From: Thiolinea disciformis DSM 14473
GTDB taxonomy: Bacteria; Pseudomonadota; Gammaproteobacteria; Thiotrichales; Thiotrichaceae
Assembly (NCBI RefSeq): GCF_000371925.1
Contig: NZ_AQVE01000008.1
Coordinates: forward strand, 1 to 64,000
Direction of reading: 5' to 3'
DNA: 64,000 nucleotides
The translations under genes were made by a program, and so were the position numbers. Below are positions 54,237 to 62,894 of the stretch, one piece after another (positions within the stretch are counted from its first letter, which is position 1; every line of letters begins with the position of its first letter). The notes under the pieces were generated by a model. It saw nothing but the letters and a program-made list of their open reading frames with translations, made no database searches and was not told the DNA's origin.

Positions 54237-55019
54237 ATGGAATTTCAAGATATTCTTTATACCAAAGACAGTGGTATTGCGACGATTACGATTAATCGCC
54301 CTAAATCTTACAATGCTTTTCGTGCCCAAACCTGTGAAGAGATTATTCACGCGTTAAAAGATGCTGATTTTGATAAAAGTATTGGTGTAGTCGTTTTGAC
54401 CGGGGCAGGTGATAAAGCTTTCTGCACCGGTGGAGATCAAGGGACACAAGATGGTGGTTATGGTGGACGTGGCACGATTGGCTTGCCGATTGAAGAAATG
54501 CAAAGCGCGATCCGTGATATTGCTAAGCCGGTCATTGCACGGGTGAATGGCTTTGCAATCGGTGGTGGTAATGTGCTCGTGACGATTTGCGATTTGGCTA
54601 TAGCCTCTGAAAATGCACAATTAGGGCAGGTGGGACCCAAAGTAGGTTCAGTGGATCCGGGGTTTGGGACAGCTTTATTAGCACGGGTGGTGGGCGAAAA
54701 GAAAGCGCGCGAGATTTGGTATTTATGCCGCCGTTATACTGCCCAAGAAGCCCTGCAAATGGGGCTAGTGAATGCTGTCGTGCCACACGATCAGCTTGAT
54801 GCAGAAGTGAAGAAATGGTGCGATGAAATCCTAGAGAAAAGCCCCACCGCCATTGCCTTGGCGAAAAAATCTTTCAATATGGATAGCGAAAGTATTCGTG
54901 GTATGGGGGCTTTTGCGATGCATGCCCTGAAACTTTATTACGAAACGGATGAGTCTGCTGAGGGTGGCAATGCGTTCCGCGAGAAACGTAAGCCAGAGTT
55001 TCGCAAATACGTCAAATAA
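54237..55019 (+). CDS. badI: 2-ketocyclohexanecarboxyl-CoA hydrolase BadI
   Basis: A 260-residue crotonase-family ring hydrolase that opens 2-ketocyclohexanecarboxyl-CoA to pimeloyl-CoA. FCTGGDQGTQDGGYGGRGT near residue 62 and GQVGPKVGSVDPGFGTALLAR near 127 are shared with MenB-like/BadI members rather than with simple hydratases (the catalytic Glu of hydratases is replaced here by VGSVDPG). The C-terminal REKRKPEFRKYVK is typical. The ATG follows TTGGAGGAG. With badH it forms the core of this cluster. Confidence 0.92.
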   Translation: MEFQDILYTKDSGIATITINRPKSYNAFRAQTCEEIIHALKDADFDKSIGVVVLTGAGDKAFCTGGDQGTQDGGYGGRGTIGLPIEEMQSAIRDIAKPVIARVNGFAIGGGNVLVTICDLAIASENAQLGQVGPKVGSVDPGFGTALLARVVGEKKAREIWYLCRRYTAQEALQMGLVNAVVPHDQLDAEVKKWCDEILEKSPTAIALAKKSFNMDSESIRGMGAFAMHALKLYYETDESAEGGNAFREKRKPEFRKYVK

Positions 55020-55059
55020 ACTTCCAATTCCGCAAGCGTTACTCAAACAGGAGATACGC

Positions 55060-56211
55060 ATGATTCGTGACCAAGAAATTTTGAATATCTTGTTGGATAC
55101 GATAGAGCGTTTTGTGCGCGAACGCTTAATACCGCTTGAGCAGGAAGTCGCGGAAAGTGATCAGATTCCCGAGAGTATTGTGACGGAAATGAAAGCGCTC
55201 GGTTTATTTGGCTTGTCGATTCCGGAGGAATACGGCGGCATGGGCTTAAGCATGGAAGAAGAGGTATTGGCTACTATGGTCATTGGTCATACTTCTCCAG
55301 CCTTTCGCTCATTATTTGCCACCAATAATGGGATAGGGAGCCAAGGGATTGTCATGGATGGCACCTCCGAGCAAAAAGCGCATTATCTACCACAATTAGC
55401 CAGCGGCGACCTCATTGGATCTTTTGCTTTAACTGAACCAGATTCTGGTTCGGATGCAGCAAGTTTACGTACACAGGCAGTACGGGATGGTAATCATTAC
55501 ATCCTCAATGGTACGAAACGCTATATTACCAACGCCCCTGAAGCTGGTATTTTCACAGTGATGGCACGAACCGATGCCGATAAAAAAGGGGCAGATGGGA
55601 TTTCAGCTTTTATTGTTGAGCGTGGCACAGCGGGATTAACAGTTGGTTCTATTGATAAAAAAATGGGGCAAAAAGGTGCACATACCGCCGATGTGATTTT
55701 TGACAATTGCCGTGTGCCCGTGAGTCAGCTAATTGGTGGGCGCGAAGGGATAGGCTTTAAAACGGCGATGAAGGTATTGGATAAGGGACGGATTAATATT
55801 GCTGCCCTGTGTGTGGGGGTATCAGAACGTATGCTGGACGATGCTTTGCATTATGCTTTGGAACGTAAGCAGTTTGGTAAGCCTATTGCCGACTTTCAAT
55901 TAATTCAGGCCATGCTCGCCGATAGTAAGGCTGAGCTTTATGCAGCCCGTTCAATGGTAATTGATGCGGCAAGGCGACGTGATGCTGGGCAGGATGTGGG
56001 TACAGAAGCGGCTTGTGCCAAATTATTTGCCTCCGAAGCTTGTGGGCGTATTGCCGATCGTGCCGTACAAATTTTTGGCGGGGCAGGTTATTTGGCCGAA
56101 TATGGCATTGAGCGCTTTTATCGAGATGTGCGATTATTTCGTATCTTTGAAGGCACCAGCCAAATTCAACAATTAGTGATTGCGCGCAATATGATTCGAG
56201 CGGCATCCTAA
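55060..56211 (+). CDS. Acyl-CoA dehydrogenase, possibly pimeloyl-CoA dehydrogenase
   Basis: A 383-residue FAD acyl-CoA dehydrogenase. SFALTEPDSGSDAASLRTQA near residue 125, KRYITNAPEAG, QFGKPIADFQLIQAMLAD, and FRIFEGTSQIQQLVIAR with the normal catalytic Glu near residue 366. ATG 55060 follows AGGAG; the frame is open 111 bp upstream into badI and is not used. Following badI, it is a good candidate to dehydrogenate pimeloyl-CoA, the product of BadI, but a different step in the same pathway is possible. Confidence 0.85.
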   Translation: MIRDQEILNILLDTIERFVRERLIPLEQEVAESDQIPESIVTEMKALGLFGLSIPEEYGGMGLSMEEEVLATMVIGHTSPAFRSLFATNNGIGSQGIVMDGTSEQKAHYLPQLASGDLIGSFALTEPDSGSDAASLRTQAVRDGNHYILNGTKRYITNAPEAGIFTVMARTDADKKGADGISAFIVERGTAGLTVGSIDKKMGQKGAHTADVIFDNCRVPVSQLIGGREGIGFKTAMKVLDKGRINIAALCVGVSERMLDDALHYALERKQFGKPIADFQLIQAMLADSKAELYAARSMVIDAARRRDAGQDVGTEAACAKLFASEACGRIADRAVQIFGGAGYLAEYGIERFYRDVRLFRIFEGTSQIQQLVIARNMIRAAS

Positions 56212-56247
56212 GCTACTTTACTTAACCCTAATCGGAAGTGGACAACT

Positions 56248-57420
56248 ATGGCGGAATTTAAGTGGGATGATCCTTTATTGCTGGATCAGCAATTGACGGA
56301 TGACGAGCGTATGATACGTGAGGCAGCTGCTAGTTATGCGCAAGGTAAATTAAAACCACGGGTGCAAGAAGCATTCCGCAATGAATCAACGGATCCTGCT
56401 ATTTTTCGGGAAATGGGGGAGTTAGGTTTATTAGGGGTAACGATTTCTGAGGAATACGGTGGGGCGGCCTTAAATTATGTGAGTTACGGCCTGATTGCGC
56501 GCGAGGTAGAGCGGGTCGATTCTGGTTATCGCTCAATGATGAGTGTGCAATCGTCCTTAGTGATGGTACCGATTGAAGCCTTTGGTTCAGAAGCGCAAAA
56601 ACGTAAATATTTGCCCAAGCTTGCTACGGGTGAGTGGATAGGTTGTTTCGGTTTAACCGAGCCTAATTCAGGCTCTGACCCGGCTTCGATGTCCACACGC
56701 GCTAAAAAAGTTGATGGTGGCTATTTAGTATCGGGCAGCAAAATGTGGATCACCAATAGCCCGATTGCTGACGTTTTTGTAGTGTGGGCTAAGAATGACG
56801 AAGGCAACATTCGCGGTTTCATCCTTGAGAAAGGCATGAAAGGCTTATCCGCTCCAGCCATTCACGGCAAAGTCGGTTTACGTGCCTCGATTACCGGCGA
56901 GATTGTTATGGATGAGGTATTTGTTCCGGCTGAAAACGAGTTTCCGGAAATCACGGGACTAAAAGGGCCATTCACCTGCTTAAACTCAGCTCGCTATGGG
57001 ATTGCATGGGGCGCTTTAGGGGCAGCGGAAGACTGCTGGTTCCGTGCTCGTCAGTATGTGATGGATCGCAAACAGTTTGGTCGTCCTTTAGCGGCTAATC
57101 AATTGATCCAAAAGAAATTAGCCGACATGCAAACCGACATTACACTGGGCTTGCAGGGCTGCTTACGTTTAGGCCGCATGAAAGACGAAGGGGTGGCGGC
57201 GCCAGAAATTACCTCGATTATGAAGCGTAATTCCTGCGGTAAAGCGTTGGAGATTGCTCGCATAGCGCGTGATATGCACGGCGGTAACGGTATTTCGGAT
57301 GAGTTTGGTGTGATTCGTCATGTGGTGAATTTGGAAGTGGTGAATACCTATGAGGGGACACATGATGTGCACGCCCTGATCTTAGGCCGTGCCCAAACGG
57401 GTATCCAAGCGTTTTCTTAA
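56248..57420 (+). CDS. gcdH: Glutaryl-CoA dehydrogenase
   Basis: A 390-residue decarboxylating dehydrogenase converting glutaryl-CoA to crotonyl-CoA and CO2. The start [77 protein letters not shown], and [20 protein letters not shown] with the catalytic Glu are diagnostic for GcdH. It handles the glutaryl-CoA from pimeloyl-CoA beta-oxidation, closing the alicyclic pathway. It lies 36 bp after the previous dehydrogenase and 10 bp before the nitroreductase. Confidence 0.94.
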   Translation: MAEFKWDDPLLLDQQLTDDERMIREAAASYAQGKLKPRVQEAFRNESTDPAIFREMGELGLLGVTISEEYGGAALNYVSYGLIAREVERVDSGYRSMMSVQSSLVMVPIEAFGSEAQKRKYLPKLATGEWIGCFGLTEPNSGSDPASMSTRAKKVDGGYLVSGSKMWITNSPIADVFVVWAKNDEGNIRGFILEKGMKGLSAPAIHGKVGLRASITGEIVMDEVFVPAENEFPEITGLKGPFTCLNSARYGIAWGALGAAEDCWFRARQYVMDRKQFGRPLAANQLIQKKLADMQTDITLGLQGCLRLGRMKDEGVAAPEITSIMKRNSCGKALEIARIARDMHGGNGISDEFGVIRHVVNLEVVNTYEGTHDVHALILGRAQTGIQAFS

Positions 57421-57430
57421 GGAAGAGACC

Positions 57431-58126
57431 ATGCAAATTGATCCTAAATTAGCAACGCCGCAGGCGGATGCGGTGATGGCGGCACGCCATTCGGTAAGAG
57501 CTTATTTGCCTAAGACCGTTGATAAAACTTTAGTGGATGAGCTATTAAGCATTTCAGCGCGCGCACCGTCCGGGACGAATACGCAACCATGGTTTGTGCA
57601 TGTCTTAACGGGTAATACCTTAAATCAATTGGTCGAGCGTGTTTGTGCTGCTTTTGACGCGCAAGATACTAGCCACCAGCCCGAATATGACTATTATCCG
57701 GTCAAATTTTTTGATCCTTACCTAGCCAGACGGCGCAAGATTGGCTGGGATATGTATAGTCTTTTAGGAATAGGCAAGGGGGATATGGACAAAACCCGCG
57801 CTCAGCATCGCAAAAACTTCGAGTTTTTCGGCGCACCGGTGGGCCTAATTTTCACGATTGATCGGCGCATGGGCAAAGGCAGTTGGCTGGATTATGGCAT
57901 GTTTCTGCAAAATATCATGCTCGCAGCGGTAGCGCGTGGTTTGGATACTTGTCCACAAGCAGCATGGATTGATTATCATACTATCATTAGTGAGGTGCTT
58001 CAGTTAGATGAGCATCAGCAAGTTGTGTGTGGAATGGCTTTAGGCTATGCCGATAATGAAGCGACCGTGAATAAGCTTGTGACGGAACGGGCGCCTACTA
58101 GCGAATTTGTTTCTTACCATTCCTGA
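57431..58126 (+). CDS. Nitroreductase-family flavoprotein
   Basis: A 231-residue FMN enzyme of the nitroreductase fold. ARHSVRAYLPKTVDKTLVDE near residue 18 and SARAPSGTNTQPWFVHVL near 43 form the FMN phosphate-contact region; the later SWLDYGMFLQNIMLAAVARG and CPQAAWIDYHTII are usual. ATG 57431 follows GGAAGAGA; an earlier in-frame start lies inside gcdH. It is probably the last gene of the badHI-gcdH operon. Its part in that pathway is not known. Confidence 0.83.
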   Translation: MQIDPKLATPQADAVMAARHSVRAYLPKTVDKTLVDELLSISARAPSGTNTQPWFVHVLTGNTLNQLVERVCAAFDAQDTSHQPEYDYYPVKFFDPYLARRRKIGWDMYSLLGIGKGDMDKTRAQHRKNFEFFGAPVGLIFTIDRRMGKGSWLDYGMFLQNIMLAAVARGLDTCPQAAWIDYHTIISEVLQLDEHQQVVCGMALGYADNEATVNKLVTERAPTSEFVSYHS

Positions 58127-58257
58127 TTTTTAGAGCTTTTGCGGCAGTAGAATAAGTGAGTAAGTGCATACCCTTCTTTAAGACACCGTGTATGATCGTA
58201 TTTTTGAGGAAGTAGTTAGGCGTTTGCATTAGCAGAAGCGGCTAAGAAGCAATGGGG

Positions 58258-58280
58258 TCTCCAAGCATAAGGCTTGGAGA
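58258..58280. other. Perfect stem-loop at the edge of the IS relic
   Basis: TCTCCAAGC (58258-58266) pairs with GCTTGGAGA (58272-58280), 5-nt loop. It may be a terminator for the operon that ends at 58126 or a leftover of the insertion sequence. Confidence 0.5.
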
Positions 58281-58775
58281 GTCAATTAGCTTTTGAGATT
58301 TTTCATTCAAAAATACCATCCGTCGGCGATTAATTTCACGATTAATGGCTTCTCGCGCTGGGGCTAAAGGGTGTCCTTTGGCTTTCTTGAGCGGGATTAA
58401 TGTCTTAAAGTGGAAGTGGTGAGTACGCTGATCCCTTGCCCATTACGAAGTAGGGACGATAACGCCACATACTAGGATTTGTTTAAAAAGGGTAAAATCG
58501 TGAACGAAACTTTTTAGATTTTGAAGATGGGGGACTGCTGCTTACCACTTTACCAGCGCTTCTATTTTTTAGGACGCTCAATCAGTATGTCCGTCGCATC
58601 GACTTGTGTGACAATCGGTTTTTCGACGCCATCATCCGACAGGGTTTTAGGTAACAACAGATCATTATACTTCCAAGCGTCTTACCACTCGCCGCGCATT
58701 GGACTCACTTAGGCCGTACTGGGTTCCCAGCGTCAATAAAGAGGGACAGTCTCACCAATAGGTCAGGCTTAAATT
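58281..58775 (-). pseudogene. IS5-family (DDE_Tnp_4-like) transposase relic
   Basis: Minus-strand fragments in different frames, in the right order: YGLSESNARRVVRRLE (helix-turn-helix part), VEKPIVTQVDATDILIERPK (first catalytic Asp region), VHDFTLFKQIL, and LIPLKKAKGHPLAPAREAIN with REINRRRMVF. At least two frameshifts and stop codons separate them, so the gene is dead. No terminal repeats were identified. The flanking bases from 58127 to 58257 and 58776 to 58849 show nothing else. Confidence 0.78.
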
Positions 58776-58849
58776 TAACTCCGATTCAGTACTCAGCTTG
58801 TATGGTTTATTACCGTGAACTGATCAATCATTGGTTCATGAAAGAGGTC

Positions 58850-59518
58850 TTATTTTTTTATAATTAATAAAGTTTTTCCATAAAAGGCTATCATGTCTAT
58901 TTGTTGTGCCAACGCTATTTGCATGGCACTTAGGGTTAGTTTTTCACCATTTCGGTGCTGGGCGCCTCGACCACAAATACAGTAGGTCAAATGATTAAAA
59001 TAGGTGAATGCATCAACGGGACTATCTGCATAACTTTGCTCATGCAATGAGCGAAAGCTAGTATGTAGGTCTTCTACTATATAGAGACCACCTGATTCTA
59101 GGGTTTGAAATAAAACTTCAAATGCTAAAATTTGATGACTCCACATATGGCTAGCGTCATCCAAAATAATTCTGTTCTGATTAAACTTTCTGGCTAGTGT
59201 TTGTAAGTAGTTAAGAGAGCTCAGATTACCTATTTCTACAATGATTCGATCATGTTCTATGGTTTTCGCATCAGGCCTAATATCAACCCCTACCACCTGA
59301 GCGTTTTTGAAATATTCACTCCACGTATATAAAGATTTTCCTTTATTATCTTCTGGACCAACACCTAGCTCTAAAAAGGTGAATTCCTGATCACGAAAAG
59401 AAGAGAAGTAAAACTCATAAAACCTCATATAATCATGCTGTTTACTAGATTTATCAGTACCATAGCGTATGGCTATTTCATCTAATAAAGCCCTTTTTAA
59501 GAGTTTTTCGTTTGACAT
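58850..59518 (-). CDS. Class I SAM-dependent methyltransferase
   Basis: A 222-residue protein. The N-terminal YGTDKSSKQHDYMRFYEFYF precedes the SAM-binding loop FTFLELGVGPEDNKGKS and the acidic strand VVGVDIRPDAK; IILDDASHMWSHQ and GGLYIVEDLHTS follow. This layout resembles macrocin/mycinamicin-type (TylF/MycE) sugar methyltransferases. The gene is AT-rich and lies alone between an IS relic and a long AT-rich gap, which suggests it was acquired. The substrate is unknown; no glycosyltransferase is nearby. Confidence 0.78.
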   Translation of the reverse strand: MSNEKLLKRALLDEIAIRYGTDKSSKQHDYMRFYEFYFSSFRDQEFTFLELGVGPEDNKGKSLYTWSEYFKNAQVVGVDIRPDAKTIEHDRIIVEIGNLSSLNYLQTLARKFNQNRIILDDASHMWSHQILAFEVLFQTLESGGLYIVEDLHTSFRSLHEQSYADSPVDAFTYFNHLTYCICGRGAQHRNGEKLTLSAMQIALAQQIDMIAFYGKTLLIIKK

Positions 59519-60260
59519 AATTTCGACCTTTTTACTATAAAATTAATATGATGTTAGGGGGTAATAGCTAAAAGCAAGCATAAGTCAGTGTCATCACTTG
59601 CAACCACAAATAATATACCAAAAGAATTTTAAAGTATATAAATTAAGCTGTCATGCTCCTAATCATCAAAGGCGTATATCTATAGTAAGCTCTCTTAATG
59701 GGTGATTAAGACTTTAAATATGAATTTAGGACAATAGGATATCCTTGTGAAATGCTCTGTCATGTAAAAATAGCCTAGGTTCTCTTGACGTTTAGTTTAA
59801 GTAAGTGATTATTTTAATATATGGAAATCAAAGGAATGACGCAAACTATTGCTTTAACTAAGTGCGATTTTTAAATGTCAACAGGGTCTTATATTGCTAT
59901 AGGAAGATTCATTAATCTGAATAATAAATAGAGAAATAAGTTAATTGGTTAATTTTCTTACTTGAATGACTGCTATCAGATAAATCTTAGATAAATCGTT
60001 TCATGAACCTGTAACCATGCTGGCTTTACTCATAATCAACGATGATGCAGTCATTATCCCACGAATAGGAAGTGGGTCTGTCCTGATAACTTTTTGACAC
60101 GTTGTTCATCATTGTAGGTGGAGGCGATAGTACCATCCACAGAAGGATAATAAGAGTATTACCCAATGGGCAGCTATTGAGTCGATCAGAGGCATTAGCA
60201 CTATCGTTCTACTTCTAAGTTTCTTAAACTGCTTATTTTTTTGAGCCGAATTACTTTTCT
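59519..60260. other. AT-rich gap without a recognised gene
   Basis: No convincing coding frame, RNA fold or array was found in these roughly 740 bases. A minus-strand frame near 60040-60200 reads SVDGTIASTYNDEQRVKKLS, followed by a stop, and may be debris of another mobile element, but I cannot name it. Confidence 0.35.
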
Positions 60261-61025
60261 ATGCACACTGATACTTTCGACTTAAACGCTTATTGTGAGC
60301 GAATACACTATCAAGGCCTCCTAAAATCTGATTTCGCTACGGTTAAAGCTTTGATGCAGCAGCAATTAATGACTGTGCCTTTCGAGAATTTAGATGTGTT
60401 AGCCAAGAAACCTATCTCGATTCAACCTAATGATATAGTGCACAAAATCATTCCACAAAAGCGTGGGGGCTATTGTTACGAAGTGAATGGTATTTTTGCG
60501 ATGGCGCTAGGGGCCTTACATATTCCTTATGAATTTGTGGCGGCACGCCCCTTATTTTATCCAGTACGTCGTCCGCGCACCCATCTGGCTTTAGTAGTTC
60601 AGGTAGGGGGACATGAATACTTGGTTGATTTAGGTTTTGGTAGTTTTGGTATTCGTGAACCCATGCGCTTGGATATGCTCGAGGAGAGCATTCAGCAGGG
60701 CTATGAAACTTTCAAGCTTAGCCGTGCCGATGATGGCGACACTGTGTTAGAAGCGCTAGTAGAAGGGAACTGGGTCAAGCAATATGGCTTTAATCGCACT
60801 CAGGCCGAATGGGTTGATTTTGTGCCTGCGAATTGGCTAAATTCCACCCATCCCGATGCCGTATTCACTCAAAAACCTTTGCTGGTGTTATTTACCAAAG
60901 ATGGGCGAAAAACACTCTTTGGGAATGTTTTTAAGCACTATGACAAAGGGGAAATGACGCAACGCATTATCGAGCCTGAAGCGTTAGCTGATTGCTGCGC
61001 TCTAGAGTTTAAGCTGATTCCCTAA
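60261..61025 (+). CDS. nat: Arylamine N-acetyltransferase
   Basis: A 254-residue enzyme that moves an acetyl group from acetyl-CoA to arylamines or hydrazines by a ping-pong mechanism. The Cys-His-Asp triad is Cys72 (RGGYCYEVN), His108 (RPRTHLALV) and Asp123 (LVDLGFGSFG). PFENLDVL near residue 40 is also characteristic. The length is slightly short of the usual 270-280. Its stop interlocks with that of the convergent bfd gene (4-bp overlap). Confidence 0.93.
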   Translation: MHTDTFDLNAYCERIHYQGLLKSDFATVKALMQQQLMTVPFENLDVLAKKPISIQPNDIVHKIIPQKRGGYCYEVNGIFAMALGALHIPYEFVAARPLFYPVRRPRTHLALVVQVGGHEYLVDLGFGSFGIREPMRLDMLEESIQQGYETFKLSRADDGDTVLEALVEGNWVKQYGFNRTQAEWVDFVPANWLNSTHPDAVFTQKPLLVLFTKDGRKTLFGNVFKHYDKGEMTQRIIEPEALADCCALEFKLIP

Positions 61026-61231
61026 AGCACTACTTCTTGTGCTAAGTGAAAGTTGGTGCAGGATGTTTCATTCAAGCAATGGCTAATGACATCCTGTGCT
61101 TCAGGTTTGCAGCGCCCACAACAAGTGCCTACCTTGAGTATATCTTGAATCGCTTCCAAGCTGGTGTAGCCTTGCTGCACTGCCGCACGAATTGCTTTAT
61201 CACTCACCGAATGACAAATACAAATATACAT
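61022..61231 (-). CDS. bfd: Bacterioferritin-associated ferredoxin Bfd
   Basis: A 69-residue [2Fe-2S] protein that reduces heme-bearing bacterioferritin to release stored iron. The four cluster cysteines are at the classical positions: Cys4 and Cys6 (MYICICHSVSD), Cys38 and Cys41 (TCCGRC). The ATG follows GGTGGAG. It lies about 640 bp from the two bacterioferritin genes, same strand. Iron-regulated expression is likely, but no Fur box was identified with confidence. Confidence 0.93.
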   Translation of the reverse strand: MYICICHSVSDKAIRAAVQQGYTSLEAIQDILKVGTCCGRCKPEAQDVISHCLNETSCTNFHLAQEVVL

Positions 61232-61287
61232 ACTCCACCTGAATAAGAGTTATTAACGTTTAGCCGGTATCATACTGGAGTTTTTTA

Positions 61288-61497
61288 TTAATGCAAATAA
61301 TTCTCAATAACTTTTGTAAGCGCTTGACGCGCCTTCCTTAAATGATTATTATTCTCAATAAAGTTAGGTGAATTCTCCAAAACGTGTGATTTCATCCTCA
61401 TGTTTAAGCCGCATACATCTTGCCTAACTTTATAGCTAAAAATAAGTATTTCTTCAGCGAGCAGTTTTATAGCCCAGCCACTAGATGTTGAAAGCAA
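61288..61497 (-). CDS. Doubtful small hypothetical protein
   Basis: A 69-codon frame starting with TTG, no ribosome site. The C-terminal part (HLRKARQALTKVIENYLH) looks protein-like, the N-terminal part less so. It might be a remnant or may begin at an internal ATG. Not recognised. Confidence 0.25.
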   Translation of the reverse strand: MLSTSSGWAIKLLAEEILIFSYKVRQDVCGLNMRMKSHVLENSPNFIENNNHLRKARQALTKVIENYLH

Positions 61498-61541
61498 ACA
61501 TAGCCAGGCTAGTTTTTTCTCTTGATATTAAGGAAAAAGCT

Positions 61542-61835
61542 ATGGGGTTCTGTGTTCACATAGATTCAGAGCGTAATGAGGCTCTAATCAACTTATATTC
61601 GACTAGGACAGGGCAGTTAATAGCGAGTTTCACACAACAACAGATTGGTGATTATATTGCGCAGGGCGAGTTAGTTTTGGAGGATTTACTGGATAGAGGC
61701 ACGGCAAGGCAACGACAAGCGATGCTATGTTTGTTATCAAAACAATATGCGTTAAGTGCAACGAATGACAAATGGGCATTAAAGCTGGCTGTGATTATCT
61801 TAAAATACTGTGATGCGAATGAACTGTCTGGGTAG
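61542..61835 (+). CDS. Small hypothetical protein
   Basis: A 97-residue protein starting MGFCVHIDSERNEALINLYS, with ATG 61542 placed 7 nt after AAGGA. The frame is open back to 61485, but that start has no ribosome site. It is soluble and mainly helical, without known motifs. It lies between bfd and bfr on the opposite strand. Unknown function. Confidence 0.5.
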   Translation: MGFCVHIDSERNEALINLYSTRTGQLIASFTQQQIGDYIAQGELVLEDLLDRGTARQRQAMLCLLSKQYALSATNDKWALKLAVIILKYCDANELSG

Positions 61836-61871
61836 TTCCCGCGCTGGGTTTGCCTTGACAGCTCACTAGAC

Positions 61872-62339
61872 TCACATTTGTGATTGCAAGTAATTAGCTA
61901 AGCCAATTTTGTCAATTAAGCCTAATTGTTTTTCCAACCAATACGCATGATCTTCTTCGGTATCCGCAAGTTGGATTTTTAGCATCGCACTACTTTGATA
62001 ATCTAACGCTTCTTCACAGATTTTGATCGCATCACGCAGGGCTTTGACCACTTTATATTCCAGCGCTAAATCATTTTTTAGCATACTCACCACATCTGTA
62101 CCTACATTCAACGAGTCTTGCTGATTGAGATCAGGCTGAGCTTCTAAAAATAATAAACGCTTAATAATGGCATCGGCATGTTGAGTTTCTTCTTGGCGCT
62201 CATGGTCTAAACGCTCATAAAGTTTGCTCAAGCCCCAATCGTCATACATCCGCGAATGAATGAAATATTGATCGCGCGCCGCTAATTCGCCCGCGAGTAG
62301 CGTTTTTAGAGTATTAATAACACGTTGATTGCCTTGCAT
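61872..62339 (-). CDS. bfr: Bacterioferritin, ferroxidase-type subunit (no heme Met)
   Basis: A 155-residue ferritin-like subunit. Ferroxidase ligands are present: Glu18 ([11 protein letters not shown]), Glu51 and His54 (QEETQHAD), Glu94 (NDLALEYK), Glu128 and His131 ([10 protein letters not shown], one residue offset from the canonical 127/130). The heme-binding position 52 is Thr instead of Met, so this subunit should oxidise iron but not bind heme by itself. ATG 62339 follows GGGAGAGAAA. It lies 19 bp after the second subunit gene on the same strand; the two probably form a mixed 24-mer. Confidence 0.92.
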   Translation of the reverse strand: MQGNQRVINTLKTLLAGELAARDQYFIHSRMYDDWGLSKLYERLDHERQEETQHADAIIKRLLFLEAQPDLNQQDSLNVGTDVVSMLKNDLALEYKVVKALRDAIKICEEALDYQSSAMLKIQLADTEEDHAYWLEKQLGLIDKIGLANYLQSQM

Positions 62340-62358
62340 AATTTTCTCTCCCAACTGG

Positions 62359-62832
62359 TTAGTCGTCGTGCATCATGGATTGGAGGTAGTTTTGTGCACC
62401 GGTATTTTGCAGAAGCCATTGTTGACTTTCTAACCAATCTACCTGTTCCTCCGTGGCCTTCAAAATATTCTCCAGTAGCTGACGCGAGATATAATCCTGT
62501 TCTAATTCACAGGTGGCGATCGCCTGACGTAAGTCGCTCAACATTTCATTGCTTAAGCGTAAATCATTCGCCAACATTTCTGGCGCATCTTCACCAATGT
62601 ATAACTTGCCCAAATCTTGCAAATTCGGCAAGCCTTCCAAAAACAGAATGCGCTCAACCAACTGGTCGGCTTGTTTCATGGCTTGAATGGAATAGTGGTA
62701 TTCCTTCTCATTCAAGCCTTCCAGACCGAAATGCCCACACATACGCGCATGGAGAAAATACTGATTAATCGCGGTGAGTTGACCACGTAAGACTTTATTC
62801 AACAGCGGATTAATAGGGGAACTACTTTTCAT
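62359..62832 (-). CDS. bfr: Bacterioferritin, heme-type subunit (no ferroxidase site)
   Basis: A 157-residue ferritin-like subunit. Heme ligand Met52 is present (IQAMKQADQ), but the ferroxidase residues are replaced: Gln18, Ala51, Gln54, Ser94, Thr127 and Gln130. The fold motifs [15 protein letters not shown] and [14 protein letters not shown] are intact. It should place heme at a subunit interface, the docking site for Bfd, while relying on the next gene's product for iron oxidation. First gene of the pair; the ATG follows AAAGGTAA. Confidence 0.92.
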   Translation of the reverse strand: MKSSSPINPLLNKVLRGQLTAINQYFLHARMCGHFGLEGLNEKEYHYSIQAMKQADQLVERILFLEGLPNLQDLGKLYIGEDAPEMLANDLRLSNEMLSDLRQAIATCELEQDYISRQLLENILKATEEQVDWLESQQWLLQNTGAQNYLQSMMHDD

Positions 62833-62894
62833 AGCTGATTACCTTTAGGGTGAAAGGATTTTTAATAGTAGCGTGAAATGGAGCTACTCACTAT

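Noticed and set aside
49044-55019. Ordinary fatty acid beta-oxidation cluster
   Set aside because: badI-type ring hydrolase, BadH-type dehydrogenase and an AliA-type ligase next to a MarR regulator match the alicyclic pathway better than fatty acid oxidation.
62325-62768. 147-codon frame opposite the heme bacterioferritin gene
   Set aside because: It is antisense to a clear ferritin subunit with family-specific residues.
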